Source of the DNA: Phenylobacterium sp.
GTDB lineage: Bacteria; Pseudomonadota; Alphaproteobacteria; Caulobacterales; Caulobacteraceae
Length of the DNA: 64,000 bases
Reading direction: 5' to 3'
Assembly (NCBI RefSeq): GCF_004299445.1
Contig: NZ_SCTC01000035.1
Coordinates: 96,883 to 160,882, forward strand
Position 1 is the first letter of the stretch. Each line of letters starts with the position of its first letter. Positions 43,342 through 50,575 of the stretch are shown in pieces. Made by a program: the position numbers and the translations under genes. The notes under the pieces were generated by a model that saw only the letters and a list, made by a program, of their open reading frames with translations, did no database searches and had not been told where the DNA came from.

Positions 43342-43656
43342 CTACTTCGACTTCTTCTTGTACATCGCCAGCATCCTCTGGGTGACGAGGAAGCCGCCGA
43401 AGATGTTGACCGCCGCCAGGGCTGCGGCGACCGCGCCGGCGCCCTTCGAGATCAGGATGTTGCCGGTCAGCTGGCCGTCCGAGCCGCTGGCCGCGGCAGC
43501 CAGCAGGGCGCCCACGATGATCACCGAGGAAATGGCGTTGGTGACGGCCATCAGCGGCGTGTGCAGCGCCGGCGTCACGCTCCAGACCACGTAGTAGCCC
43601 ACGAAGATCGCCAGCACGAAGATCGCCAGGCGGAAGACGGTCGGATCGACGTCCAT
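43342..43656 (-). CDS. pntAB: Transhydrogenase small membrane subunit PntAB
   Basis: 104 residues with three transmembrane helices ([57 protein letters not shown]). In Rhodospirillum-like bacteria this replaces the C-terminal membrane part of enteric PntA as a separate subunit. [20 protein letters not shown] is the conserved core. Only eight bases separate it from pntAA. Confidence 0.95.
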   Translation of the reverse strand: MDVDPTVFRLAIFVLAIFVGYYVVWSVTPALHTPLMAVTNAISSVIIVGALLAAAASGSDGQLTGNILISKGAGAVAAALAAVNIFGGFLVTQRMLAMYKKKSK

Positions 43657-43664
43657 GATGTCTC

Positions 43665-44798
43665 TCAGGCTTTGAGCGAGGGATGGACCACGGCGCCGCC
43701 GTGGGTGACGAGGCTGGCCTTCAGGATCTCGTCCTCGAGGTCGGGCGCGAAGGCGCCTTCCTTGTTCTTGAACAGCTCGGCGAAGGCCAGGAGGTTGCGA
43801 GCGTAGAGCGCCGACGAGTCCGCCGAGATGCGCGCGGGAAGATTGGGTACGCCCAGGATCTTCACGCCGTTCTTGGTGACCGCCACCTCACCCAGCTTGG
43901 CGCCCTCGACGTTGCCGCCCTGCTCGATGGCCAGGTCGACCAGCACCGAGCCCGACTTCATCGAGGCCACCTGGGCGGCGCTGACCAGCTTGGGCGCCGG
44001 ACGGCCCGGGATCAGGGCGGTGGTGATGACGATGTCCTGCTTGGCGATGTGGCCCGAAACCAGCTCGGCCTGCTTGGCCTGGTAGGCCGCGGACATCTCT
44101 TTCGCGTAACCGCCCTCGGTCTGGGCGTTGGCGAACTCCTCGTCCTCGACGGCGATGAACTTGGCCCCCAGGCTCTCGACCTGTTCCTTGGTGGCCGGCC
44201 GCACGTCGGTGGCGGTGACCACCGCGCCCAGGCGGCGCGCAGTGGCGATGGCCTGCAGCCCCGCGACGCCCACGCCCATGATGAACACCTTGGCCGGCGC
44301 CACGGTGCCCGCCGCCGTCATCATCATCGGAAGCGCCTTGCCGTAGGCCTCAGCGCCCTCGATCACCGCGCGATAGCCGGCGAGATTGGCCTGGGACGAC
44401 AGCGCGTCCATCACCTGGGCGCGGGTGATCCGCGGCACGAACTCCATGGCGAAGGCCGTTGCGCCCTGCTTGGCGAGGGCCTCAACGGTGGCCTTCTCGT
44501 TGAAGGCGTTCAGCAGGGCCACGACATACGCGCCCGACTTCAGCGCTTTCACCTCATCGGCCTCGGGCGCGCGCACCTTGAACAGCACGTCGGCCTTGGC
44601 GATGGCGTCCTTGGCGGTCTTGGCGATCTTGGCCCCGGCGGCCTCGTAGTCGGCGTCGGCGATCGAGGCGCCCAGGCCGGCGCCCGTCTCGACGACGAGC
44701 TCGAACCCGGCCGCGACCAGCTTCTTCACCGTCTCGGGCGTCGCGGCGACCCGGGTCTCACCGGATTTGCGCTCTTTGGTGACGGCAATGACAGCCAT
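43665..44798 (-). CDS. pntAA: NAD(P) transhydrogenase alpha-1 subunit PntAA
   Basis: 377 residues, domain I: peripheral NAD(H)-binding subunit related to alanine dehydrogenase. [21 protein letters not shown] is the usual start; [22 protein letters not shown] is the Rossmann loop; [33 protein letters not shown] follows. ATG 44798 lies 15 codons inside a longer frame. The palindrome at 44886-44903, 87 bases upstream, may control the operon. Confidence 0.96.
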   Translation of the reverse strand: MAVIAVTKERKSGETRVAATPETVKKLVAAGFELVVETGAGLGASIADADYEAAGAKIAKTAKDAIAKADVLFKVRAPEADEVKALKSGAYVVALLNAFNEKATVEALAKQGATAFAMEFVPRITRAQVMDALSSQANLAGYRAVIEGAEAYGKALPMMMTAAGTVAPAKVFIMGVGVAGLQAIATARRLGAVVTATDVRPATKEQVESLGAKFIAVEDEEFANAQTEGGYAKEMSAAYQAKQAELVSGHIAKQDIVITTALIPGRPAPKLVSAAQVASMKSGSVLVDLAIEQGGNVEGAKLGEVAVTKNGVKILGVPNLPARISADSSALYARNLLAFAELFKNKEGAFAPDLEDEILKASLVTHGGAVVHPSLKA

Positions 44799-44885
44799 GG
44801 TCCGCGGGATCCCCCAAAAAGCGCGCGCCAGCGGCCGGACCATAGGGGGGGTCGTGACAGCTTGTCCAGCGGCCGCCCTTCAGTT

Positions 44886-44903
44886 TTCAAACATGCGTTT
44901 GAA
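44886..44903. promoter_or_regulatory. Palindromic operator TTCAAAC-N4-GTTTGAA, site 2
   Basis: Perfect 7-bp inverted repeat TTCAAAC, ATGC, GTTTGAA. It lies upstream of pntAA and is the best of three matches to the TCAAAC-N4-GTTTGA motif in the window. The distance to the ATG (87 bases) fits a site at or near a promoter. Confidence 0.6.
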
Positions 44904-44948
44904 GGGTTTCTGAGCGCGGGACGCTCCGCGCCACCCAGACATGACAAA

Positions 44949-44969
44949 GCCTCCGCTTGCGGCGGAGGC
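44949..44969 (-). terminator. Intrinsic terminator after cox subunit IV gene
   Basis: On the minus strand an 8-bp perfect stem (GCCTCCGC / GCGGAGGC) with a 5-base loop is followed by TTTGTC, 27 bases after the stop of the cox subunit IV gene. It would end that transcript before the pnt promoter. Confidence 0.7.
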
Positions 44970-44995
44970 CCGTCAGACTCAAACTTCGAAAAACC

Positions 44996-45232
44996 CTAGT
45001 GGGCGTCGGCGCTCGCCGGCTTGTCGCGCAGCAGCAGGAAGCCGACCACCAGCAGCACCAGGGTGTAGGCGGCCGAGCCGAGGAAGCCGGTTTGCGTGCA
45101 GAACAGGAGCGAGAAGAACAGGATGCCGGCGGCGATCACCAGCGAACCCCACTTCGTCAGGCCCATCACCAGGTGGAAGGTCGCGGTCTGTTCGGCGATG
45201 TCCATTTCGCCGCGGTGGTAGTCTCCGGCCAT
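44996..45232 (-). CDS. aa3-type cytochrome c oxidase subunit IV
   Basis: 78 residues. MAGDYHRGEMDIAEQTATFH matches the short aa3-oxidase subunit IV of alphaproteobacteria (motif Y-H-x-G-E-M-D-I followed by TF), with one transmembrane helix and then a second hydrophobic stretch (about 30-70). It is an accessory subunit of the respiratory haem-copper oxidase. The rest of the oxidase is not here; genes for this subunit often stand alone near pnt. ATG 45232 is preferred over the upstream frame to 45316. Confidence 0.85.
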   Translation of the reverse strand: MAGDYHRGEMDIAEQTATFHLVMGLTKWGSLVIAAGILFFSLLFCTQTGFLGSAAYTLVLLVVGFLLLRDKPASADAH

Positions 45233-45296
45233 CGGGGGTCTTCGCTCTTCGGTGAGTGGGAATTGGTGGTGGCGATACACGAACCGCCGGCCCGGT

Positions 45297-46367
45297 TCAA
45301 TGCGGCCAAGTGCCAAGAAGGGTGCGAAGCACCGCGACCAACGCCAGGGGCTGGTCGATCATCACGTGGTGATGTGAATCGGGAATCTCGATCTCGGGGA
45401 TGTGGCCATCGAGGAAGCCGCGCTCACCGGCCTTTCGGCGGTCGATGATCCGGCTCTTGTCGCCGTAGAGGTGGATCACCGGCACCTTCAGATCCGGGAA
45501 GTCGCCCGTTCCGGACATGATCCCGTCGCTTCGGTCCAGCTTCTCCCACATGTTGGGATCGAACTTCCACGCCCAGCCCAGACCCGAGCCGTCGGGCAAC
45601 GGCGTCTGCTTCAGCGAGCGCCGCGCGATGAAGTCGAGGACGTAATAGTTCTCGGCCGGCTGCGGCGGCATCAGCCGGAACCGTTCCAGCGCCTTTTCCA
45701 GCGAGGGATAGATCCGCGTCGGCCGGTCCGGGCTGGGGTTGTTGGCCAGCACCTCGGCGCGCTTCGCCCGCTCGGCCAACACCTCGGGCGGCGGCCCGCC
45801 GAAGCCGGTGTCGACCAGGACGGCCGCATGCATGTGCTCGGGATAGCGCGCTGCGGCGAAGAACACCTGGCCGCCGCCGAACGAGTGGCCGATGTAGATC
45901 GGCTTGCGCCCGCCGTCGTAGAGGCCCGTCGCCCGGGAAACGGCCTCGGCGTCGGCGGCGAAGTCGCCGAACTTGTAGCTCTCTCGCCAGTCGGAATTGC
46001 CCATTCCGGCGAGCGACATCGACGTGACCCGGTAGTCCTTGGCCAGATATGGCGCCAGGGGGCTCCACCACTCGGCATGCGCGCTGTTGCCGTGCACCAG
46101 CAGCAGGCCAGGCTTGCCGCGCTCGCCCCAGGAGAGGGCCTCGAGCCTGGCCCCCATGGACTCGACGAACTGCCGCTCGGCCTCCTGAGCGATCGCCCAC
46201 TTGAACCATGCCGGGGCCGGCGGCTCCTCGCCCTTATAGGGCGCCAGCGGCGCCCGGACCTCGGGCGGCAGATCGTCCGAATGGAACGGCCTGTCGTCGT
46301 AGGTCTCGCCCTTGCCAGGTAGGGGGTTCACCGCCGGTTCCGGCGCTTTCGTTACGTCATCTGCCAT
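45297..46367 (-). CDS. Alpha/beta hydrolase
   Basis: 356 residues. A long N-terminal lead (1-80) before the fold, then GLLLVHGNSAHAEWW (oxyanion hole), SLAGMGNSDW, nucleophile elbow IGHSFGG, VLVDTGFGGPP, acid near IHLYGDKSRI and His in IPDSHHHVMID. The family is close to epoxide hydrolase/haloalkane dehalogenase-like proteins, but no diagnostic halide or epoxide residues stand out. The ATG lies 12 bases from the operator at 46379-46394, the same spacing as at the quinone oxidoreductase gene. Confidence 0.87.
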   Translation of the reverse strand: MADDVTKAPEPAVNPLPGKGETYDDRPFHSDDLPPEVRAPLAPYKGEEPPAPAWFKWAIAQEAERQFVESMGARLEALSWGERGKPGLLLVHGNSAHAEWWSPLAPYLAKDYRVTSMSLAGMGNSDWRESYKFGDFAADAEAVSRATGLYDGGRKPIYIGHSFGGGQVFFAAARYPEHMHAAVLVDTGFGGPPPEVLAERAKRAEVLANNPSPDRPTRIYPSLEKALERFRLMPPQPAENYYVLDFIARRSLKQTPLPDGSGLGWAWKFDPNMWEKLDRSDGIMSGTGDFPDLKVPVIHLYGDKSRIIDRRKAGERGFLDGHIPEIEIPDSHHHVMIDQPLALVAVLRTLLGTWPH

Positions 46368-46378
46368 CGTGCCATCGG

Positions 46379-46394
46379 TCTAACGACCGTTTGA
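46379..46394. promoter_or_regulatory. Palindromic operator TCTAAC-N4-GTTTGA, site 3
   Basis: TCTAAC GACC GTTTGA differs by one base from the perfect TCAAAC/GTTTGA palindrome of the other two sites. It lies 12 bases upstream of the hydrolase start codon, overlapping where its ribosome site or promoter should be. Confidence 0.5.
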
Positions 46395-46453
46395 AAAATG
46401 GCAAGCCGTACCTCCCCTTCGGGATTGTCCGCCGGAACCTGCCCCACTTCTGA

Positions 46454-46486
46454 ACGTCATCCCCGGGCTTGCCCAAGGGATGACGT
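46454..46486. repeat. Short inverted repeat with ACGTCATCCC arms
   Basis: Arms ACGTCATCCC (46454-46463) and GGGATGACGT (46477-46486) are perfect complements. It lies 26 bases past the end of the acyl-CoA dehydrogenase gene on the minus strand and upstream of the hydrolase. Probably a small hairpin repeat that doubles as terminator; arms share ACGTCAT with family C. Confidence 0.65.
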
Positions 46487-46511
46487 CCTGAAAGGGGATG
46501 GAGCGTAGGGA

Positions 46512-47639
46512 TCAGCCGTCGACCGGCAGTCCCAGCGCCATACGGCCGGCCAGGCGCGCCTGGGCTTTTTCCTGCAGCGGGTGGTAGCGGGCGGCCTGGA
46601 CGTCGCGCCAGATCCGTTCGAGTCCCGCCTTGCGGTAGAACGCGCCACCGCCGGCCGCTTCCATGGCCTTCTCGACGGTGCGGATCGCGGATCGCGCCAC
46701 CAGGGTGCGGCCCATCATCACGCGATTGCTGGCCGCTTCGCCCGGCTCTCCGGCCTCGATAACCGCCAGCATGTCGGACAGCGCCATCCGGGCGGCCGCC
46801 AACTCGGTGTCCATCTCCCCCACGATCTGGGTCAGGTCGTCCGACGTCTTGCGCGCGGCCATCGCCACCGCCTTGTCCCGCGCAGCCTCCGCCAGGCCGA
46901 CGTAGACGCTGTAGATCAGCGGGAAGGCGATCATGGTGACCATGTGCATCAGCGGGTGCCACTTGCCCGACGGGCGGCGCACGGTGACGGCGGCGTCCGG
47001 CACGAACACGTCCTTCAGCTCGATGTCGTGCGAGCCCGTGCCGCGCATGCCCAGGGTCCGCCAGGTGTCGAGGATGGTGACACCCTGCGCCTTCAGCGGA
47101 ATCGCCAGATGGAGCACGGTCGGCCCCTCCGGCGTCTGCTGCACGGCCATGGTGACCAGGAGGTCGCCCAGCGGGCTGCCGCTGGCGAAGATCTTGCGTC
47201 CGCTGACCCGGAATCCGCCTTCCACCGGAACGGCGTCACACGAGCCGTCCAGCCAGTCCGAGCCCCCCGACGAGACGAGGGTCAGGTTCTCAGCCACCAC
47301 CCGTTTGAGCAGGCCCTCGACCGGCTCCGGCGTCCGATGCCAGCGCCATGCAGGAAGCGCCACCGCGTGGGTGTGCATGGCGAACGCCAAGGCCGTCGAG
47401 CCGCAATAGCCCGCCAGCGTCCGTAGCATCCCCGACAGCTCGGCGGGTGTCGCGCCGCCACCGCCCAGTTCGGCCGGCACGGCGGCGGCATGGAAGCCGG
47501 CGTCCTTCAGCAGCTTCATGTTTTCGGAGACGAAGGCGTCGTTCGCATCCGCCGCCTCGGCCCGCGCCGCGATCTGCGGTCCCAGCTCATGCGCCCTGGC
47601 GGTCCAGTCCATGGGCTCTGCCTTTACATTGATCGTCAT
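46512..47639 (-). CDS. Acyl-CoA dehydrogenase family protein
   Basis: 375 residues, three-domain flavoprotein fold: N-terminal helices (1-115), beta domain (about 120-225, with LVSSGGSDWLDGSCDAVPVEGGFRVSGRKIFASGS) and C-terminal four-helix bundle (about 230-375). The overall pattern is that of the acyl-CoA dehydrogenase/DszC-like branch that includes FMN or flavin-dependent monooxygenases. The usual catalytic Glu of medium-chain enzymes is not obvious, so desaturation of acyl-CoA is not assured. Divergent from an HxlR regulator. Confidence 0.85.
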   Translation of the reverse strand: MTINVKAEPMDWTARAHELGPQIAARAEAADANDAFVSENMKLLKDAGFHAAAVPAELGGGGATPAELSGMLRTLAGYCGSTALAFAMHTHAVALPAWRWHRTPEPVEGLLKRVVAENLTLVSSGGSDWLDGSCDAVPVEGGFRVSGRKIFASGSPLGDLLVTMAVQQTPEGPTVLHLAIPLKAQGVTILDTWRTLGMRGTGSHDIELKDVFVPDAAVTVRRPSGKWHPLMHMVTMIAFPLIYSVYVGLAEAARDKAVAMAARKTSDDLTQIVGEMDTELAAARMALSDMLAVIEAGEPGEAASNRVMMGRTLVARSAIRTVEKAMEAAGGGAFYRKAGLERIWRDVQAARYHPLQEKAQARLAGRMALGLPVDG

Positions 47640-47695
47640 AACTCACCTCAGGGTCTCTTGAAGCGAGGTCTTGCGCGCTATGACCCGGGGTCTCC

Positions 47696-47712
47696 AGTTC
47701 GAAGAATGAACT
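47696..47712. promoter_or_regulatory. Candidate HxlR operator
   Basis: AGTTC GAAGAAT GAACT, a 5-bp inverted repeat with 7-base spacer, lies in the 107-base region between the acyl-CoA dehydrogenase and the HxlR gene, 35 bases before the latter's start. Position suggests regulation of both; the match is short. Confidence 0.4.
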
Positions 47713-47746
47713 TGTGGAACGGTGGTCACGGGACGACCCTCAGGCC

Positions 47747-48448
47747 ATGAAGGGTTATGGCCAGTTCTGCCCGGTCGCCAAGACGGCCGAGATCTTCGCC
47801 CAGCGGTGGACGCCGCTGATCATCCGCGAGCTCTGCTTTGGGCCCAGGCGGTTCAACGAGATCCACGTGGGCGTGCCGCTGATGTCGCGGGCGCTCCTGG
47901 TCCAGCGGCTCACCGAGCTGGAGGAGGCGGGCGTCATCGCGACCCAGCCGCTGTCGCAGGGCAAGCTCTACAGCCTGACCCCGGCCGGCGCGGAGATGAG
48001 CCAGCTGATCTGCCTGATGTCGGACTGGGGCCAGCGCCACGGCCAGGGCCGTATCGCCCAGGAGGAGTTGGACCCGACGCTGCTGATGTGGGGGATGAAG
48101 CGGCAGGTCGATCTGAATGAGCTGCCTGACCACGACGTGGTGCTGCGCTTCGAATTCCGCGGCGTCCCCAAGGCCCACGCCGCGCGGCGCTATTGGTGGA
48201 TGATCCTGCGGTCGGACGATGTCGAAGTGTGTCTGAAGGACCCCGGTCGGGACGTGGACGTGGTCCTGGCCTCCGACCTCGAAGCCTTCGTGCGCGTCTG
48301 GATGGGCCATCGCGGCCTGCAGGACGCCCTGGCGAAAGGCGACATCACCCTGTCGGGCGACAAGGCGCGGATCGCCGAGTTCAAGCGGGCCCTTCGCATC
48401 GCGGACCAGGCGGCCCTCAAGACACTCTACTTCCGTCCTGCGGCCTGA
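47747..48448 (+). CDS. HxlR family transcriptional regulator with C-terminal SCP2-like domain
   Basis: 233 residues. The N-terminal winged helix of HxlR type (CPVAKTAEIFAQRWTPLIIRELCFGPRRFNEIHVGVPLMSRALLVQRLTELEEAGVI, about 8-63) has the typical cysteine at residue 8 after a short lead, then wing residues to about 95. Residues 110-233 form an extra alpha/beta domain with DVDVVLASDLEAFVRVWMGHRGLQDALAKGDITLSGD, which resembles the sterol-carrier (SCP2) fold that binds lipids. This fusion is known in actinobacteria and alphaproteobacteria. ATG 47747 preferred to GTG 47714. Confidence 0.87.
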   Translation: MKGYGQFCPVAKTAEIFAQRWTPLIIRELCFGPRRFNEIHVGVPLMSRALLVQRLTELEEAGVIATQPLSQGKLYSLTPAGAEMSQLICLMSDWGQRHGQGRIAQEELDPTLLMWGMKRQVDLNELPDHDVVLRFEFRGVPKAHAARRYWWMILRSDDVEVCLKDPGRDVDVVLASDLEAFVRVWMGHRGLQDALAKGDITLSGDKARIAEFKRALRIADQAALKTLYFRPAA

Positions 48449-48518
48449 ACGTCATACGGGATCGCGGATGGCCTGATCGGCTGGCCAAGCCTGCGACCCA
48501 CGCTATCGTGGCGTCCGC

Positions 48519-48953
48519 ATGCTCGTAGAACTCACCGAAGTCGTCGTCGCCGTTGTCATGGTCGTGGCCAGCGTGCTGATCCATGGAGCGGGGCTGTTCT
48601 GGCTGGCGCGAGCGCTGCGGCTTGTGGGCGCCGAGGAGTCTCGCCGACATGTCGGCCTGGACTCGCCGCGCGCCGCCTTCGACCTCACCGCGATCGTGTT
48701 GGGCCTCTTCGTGCTGCACGGCTTGGAGATCTGGGGCTGGGCGCTGGTCTATGTGACCATCGGCGCGATCCCTGACCTTCGCACCGCGGTCTATGCGTCT
48801 GGGTTCGTCTACGCGACCATCGGCTACGATGAGGATTTAATCCCCGAGGTTTGGCGGCTGCTGGTCGCCGTCGAGGGCATTACCGGTGTCCTGCTCCTGG
48901 GCTGGACGACCGGCTTCTTCGTCAGTGTGGTGTCGCGGCAGCGGGGGACCTGA
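48519..48953 (+). CDS. Two-helix ion channel protein (potassium channel family)
   Basis: 144 residues. Helices at about 8-28, 55-78 and 112-135 and a pore region (about 82-106) with the filter VYATIGYDEDL. The canonical filter TVGYGD is changed to TIGYDE at residues 100-105, so the second Gly is missing. K+ selectivity is therefore doubtful. No RCK or cyclic-nucleotide domain. The small size fits a KcsA-like pore subunit. Confidence 0.8.
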   Translation: MLVELTEVVVAVVMVVASVLIHGAGLFWLARALRLVGAEESRRHVGLDSPRAAFDLTAIVLGLFVLHGLEIWGWALVYVTIGAIPDLRTAVYASGFVYATIGYDEDLIPEVWRLLVAVEGITGVLLLGWTTGFFVSVVSRQRGT

Positions 48954-48958
48954 GCGCC

Positions 48959-50032
48959 ATGGACGAGAAGACGCTGGACGACGTGGTGGCCGTGCTGCCG
49001 CCTCTCCTGCAGGCGCTCGACCGCCTGGGCTTCGTCTCACGATACCTCGACCCCGCACAGTTCGATCGCGTCATGGACGCGGTGGGCGAACCCGAGACCG
49101 CGCTGGCGGCGGAACGTCACCGCCTGGAGGGTTGGCCGGCCGAGCTGGCCGACGTGCAGACCGCGCTCGCCACCGCCAGTGACGCGGCCCTATCGGCGTT
49201 CGCCGCCCTGCGCGTTGCTCCGCTGGCCGAGGACGGACTGATGGCCTCGTTCCGGGCGCTGCGCGAACTGCCCCGGGCGCTGGAGGCGATCTACCCGTTG
49301 GCCGAGGGTCTCCCGCCTGTCAGCCGCTTCTTCCTCGACCCGGCCCATCGTGGCGACGAGGCGCTGGTTCAGCGTCTGGCCCACGCGCCCGGCCTCGCCG
49401 ACACAGGCGTGCTGCATTTCGGCGAGCCCGGCTCGCGTGGCGGCTTCTCGGTCTATGTGCCGGAGTACTACGACCCGGCCGAGCCCCTGCCCGTGGTTTT
49501 CGCCTTGCACGGTGGCTCGGGAAACGGTCGCGGGTTCCTGTGGAGTTGGGTGCGCGAGGCCCGCACCTTCGGCGCCATTGTGGTCGCCCCCACCGCGGTA
49601 GGCCGAACCTGGGCGATCCAGGGTCAGGACGCCGACAGCCCGAACCTCGCCCGCATGCTGGCCGCCGTGCGCGAGCAGTGGCAGGTCGATGAGCGGCGGC
49701 TGCTGCTCTCGGGCATGAGCGACGGCGGCACCTTCGCTTACGTCTCGGGCCTCGAGCCCGGGTCGCCGTTCACCCACCTGGCGCCGGCGGCGGCGGCCTT
49801 CCATCCGATGATGGCCGCCTACGCGGACAAGGCGCGGATCACCGGCCTGCCGATCCACATCGCCCACGGCGTCCGCGACTGGATGTTCCCGGTCGATATG
49901 GCCCGCGAGGCGGCCGATGCGCTGGCCCGCGCCGGCGCCGAGGTCACCTATCGCGAGCTGGACGATCTCAGCCACACCTACCCGCGCGAGCTGAACGGCC
50001 CGATCCTCGAGTGGCTGAAGGCGACGTCCTGA
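48959..50032 (+). CDS. Alpha/beta hydrolase (phospholipase/PHB depolymerase-like)
   Basis: 357 residues. Residues 1-140 are helical with no known domain. From about 145 an esterase D/PHB-depolymerase-like fold: VYVPEYYDPAEPLPVVFALHGGSGNGRGFLWSW (oxyanion hole HGG), LLLSGMSDGGTFAYVSGL (nucleophile Ser in GMSDGG), HIAHGVRDWMFPVDMA with the acid, and LDDLSHTYPRELN with the His. Substrate probably a lipid or polyester. ATG 48959, five bases after the channel stop. Stop overlaps the GFA gene by one base. Confidence 0.8.
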   Translation: MDEKTLDDVVAVLPPLLQALDRLGFVSRYLDPAQFDRVMDAVGEPETALAAERHRLEGWPAELADVQTALATASDAALSAFAALRVAPLAEDGLMASFRALRELPRALEAIYPLAEGLPPVSRFFLDPAHRGDEALVQRLAHAPGLADTGVLHFGEPGSRGGFSVYVPEYYDPAEPLPVVFALHGGSGNGRGFLWSWVREARTFGAIVVAPTAVGRTWAIQGQDADSPNLARMLAAVREQWQVDERRLLLSGMSDGGTFAYVSGLEPGSPFTHLAPAAAAFHPMMAAYADKARITGLPIHIAHGVRDWMFPVDMAREAADALARAGAEVTYRELDDLSHTYPRELNGPILEWLKATS

Positions 50033-50511
50033 TGGCGACGGCCATGTCCCCGCGCGGCGTGGCGCGCGGCCGTTGCGCCTGTGGCGCGGTCGAGGTCGAG
50101 ATCGGCGTCCCCGCCCGCTGGGCCTGGCACGACCACTCGCAGGCCAGCCGCCTGGCCCAGGGTTGCGCCTACGCCACCTATGTCGGCAGCTGGCGCAGCC
50201 GCTTCCGCGTGGTGGAGGGTGAGGCGCACATCAGCCGATACGAGGACGAGGTCGAAGGCACGGTCCGAAGCTTCTGCACCCGCTGCGGCACGCCGCTGTT
50301 CTACGAGCGCCGCCGATCACCCCAGATGGTCAACGTGCCTCGCGCCCTCTTCACCACCCGCACCGGCCGCGAACCCCGCTATCACATGCACCTGTCCCAA
50401 CAGGCCGACTGGACCTACCAGGGCGAGCCGCTCGCGCCGTTGAAGGGCTATCCGGGCGTAATGTGGGAGAAGCCCAGGCGGAAGAGGAAGCCGCCCGCGC
50501 CGATGTTCTGA
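50032..50511 (+). CDS. GFA family zinc protein
   Basis: 159 residues. Contains GRCACGAVEVEIG (about 13-25) and SFCTRCGTPLFYE (about 82-94), the two cysteine clusters of the glutathione-dependent formaldehyde-activating (GFA) fold, which binds structural and catalytic zinc. Most GFA-domain proteins are not true formaldehyde-glutathione synthases; the function here is unknown. Some expected cysteines are lacking: an HDHSQASRLAQG region replaces the CxxCR segment. Confidence 0.82.
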   Translation: MATAMSPRGVARGRCACGAVEVEIGVPARWAWHDHSQASRLAQGCAYATYVGSWRSRFRVVEGEAHISRYEDEVEGTVRSFCTRCGTPLFYERRRSPQMVNVPRALFTTRTGREPRYHMHLSQQADWTYQGEPLAPLKGYPGVMWEKPRRKRKPPAPMF

Positions 50512-50565
50512 CAAGCCAGCGAGGCCCCCCAAGCGACTGGCGAACGTGGGGATAAACCAGACATC

Positions 50566-50571
50566 AAGGAG
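50566..50571 (+). promoter_or_regulatory. Strong ribosome site that fixes the EAL gene start
   Basis: AAGGAG four bases before GTG 50576. No comparable site precedes the earlier in-frame GTG 50546 or the later ATGs 50636 and 50705, so this decides a GTG start. Confidence 0.65.
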
Positions 50572-50575
50572 TCAT

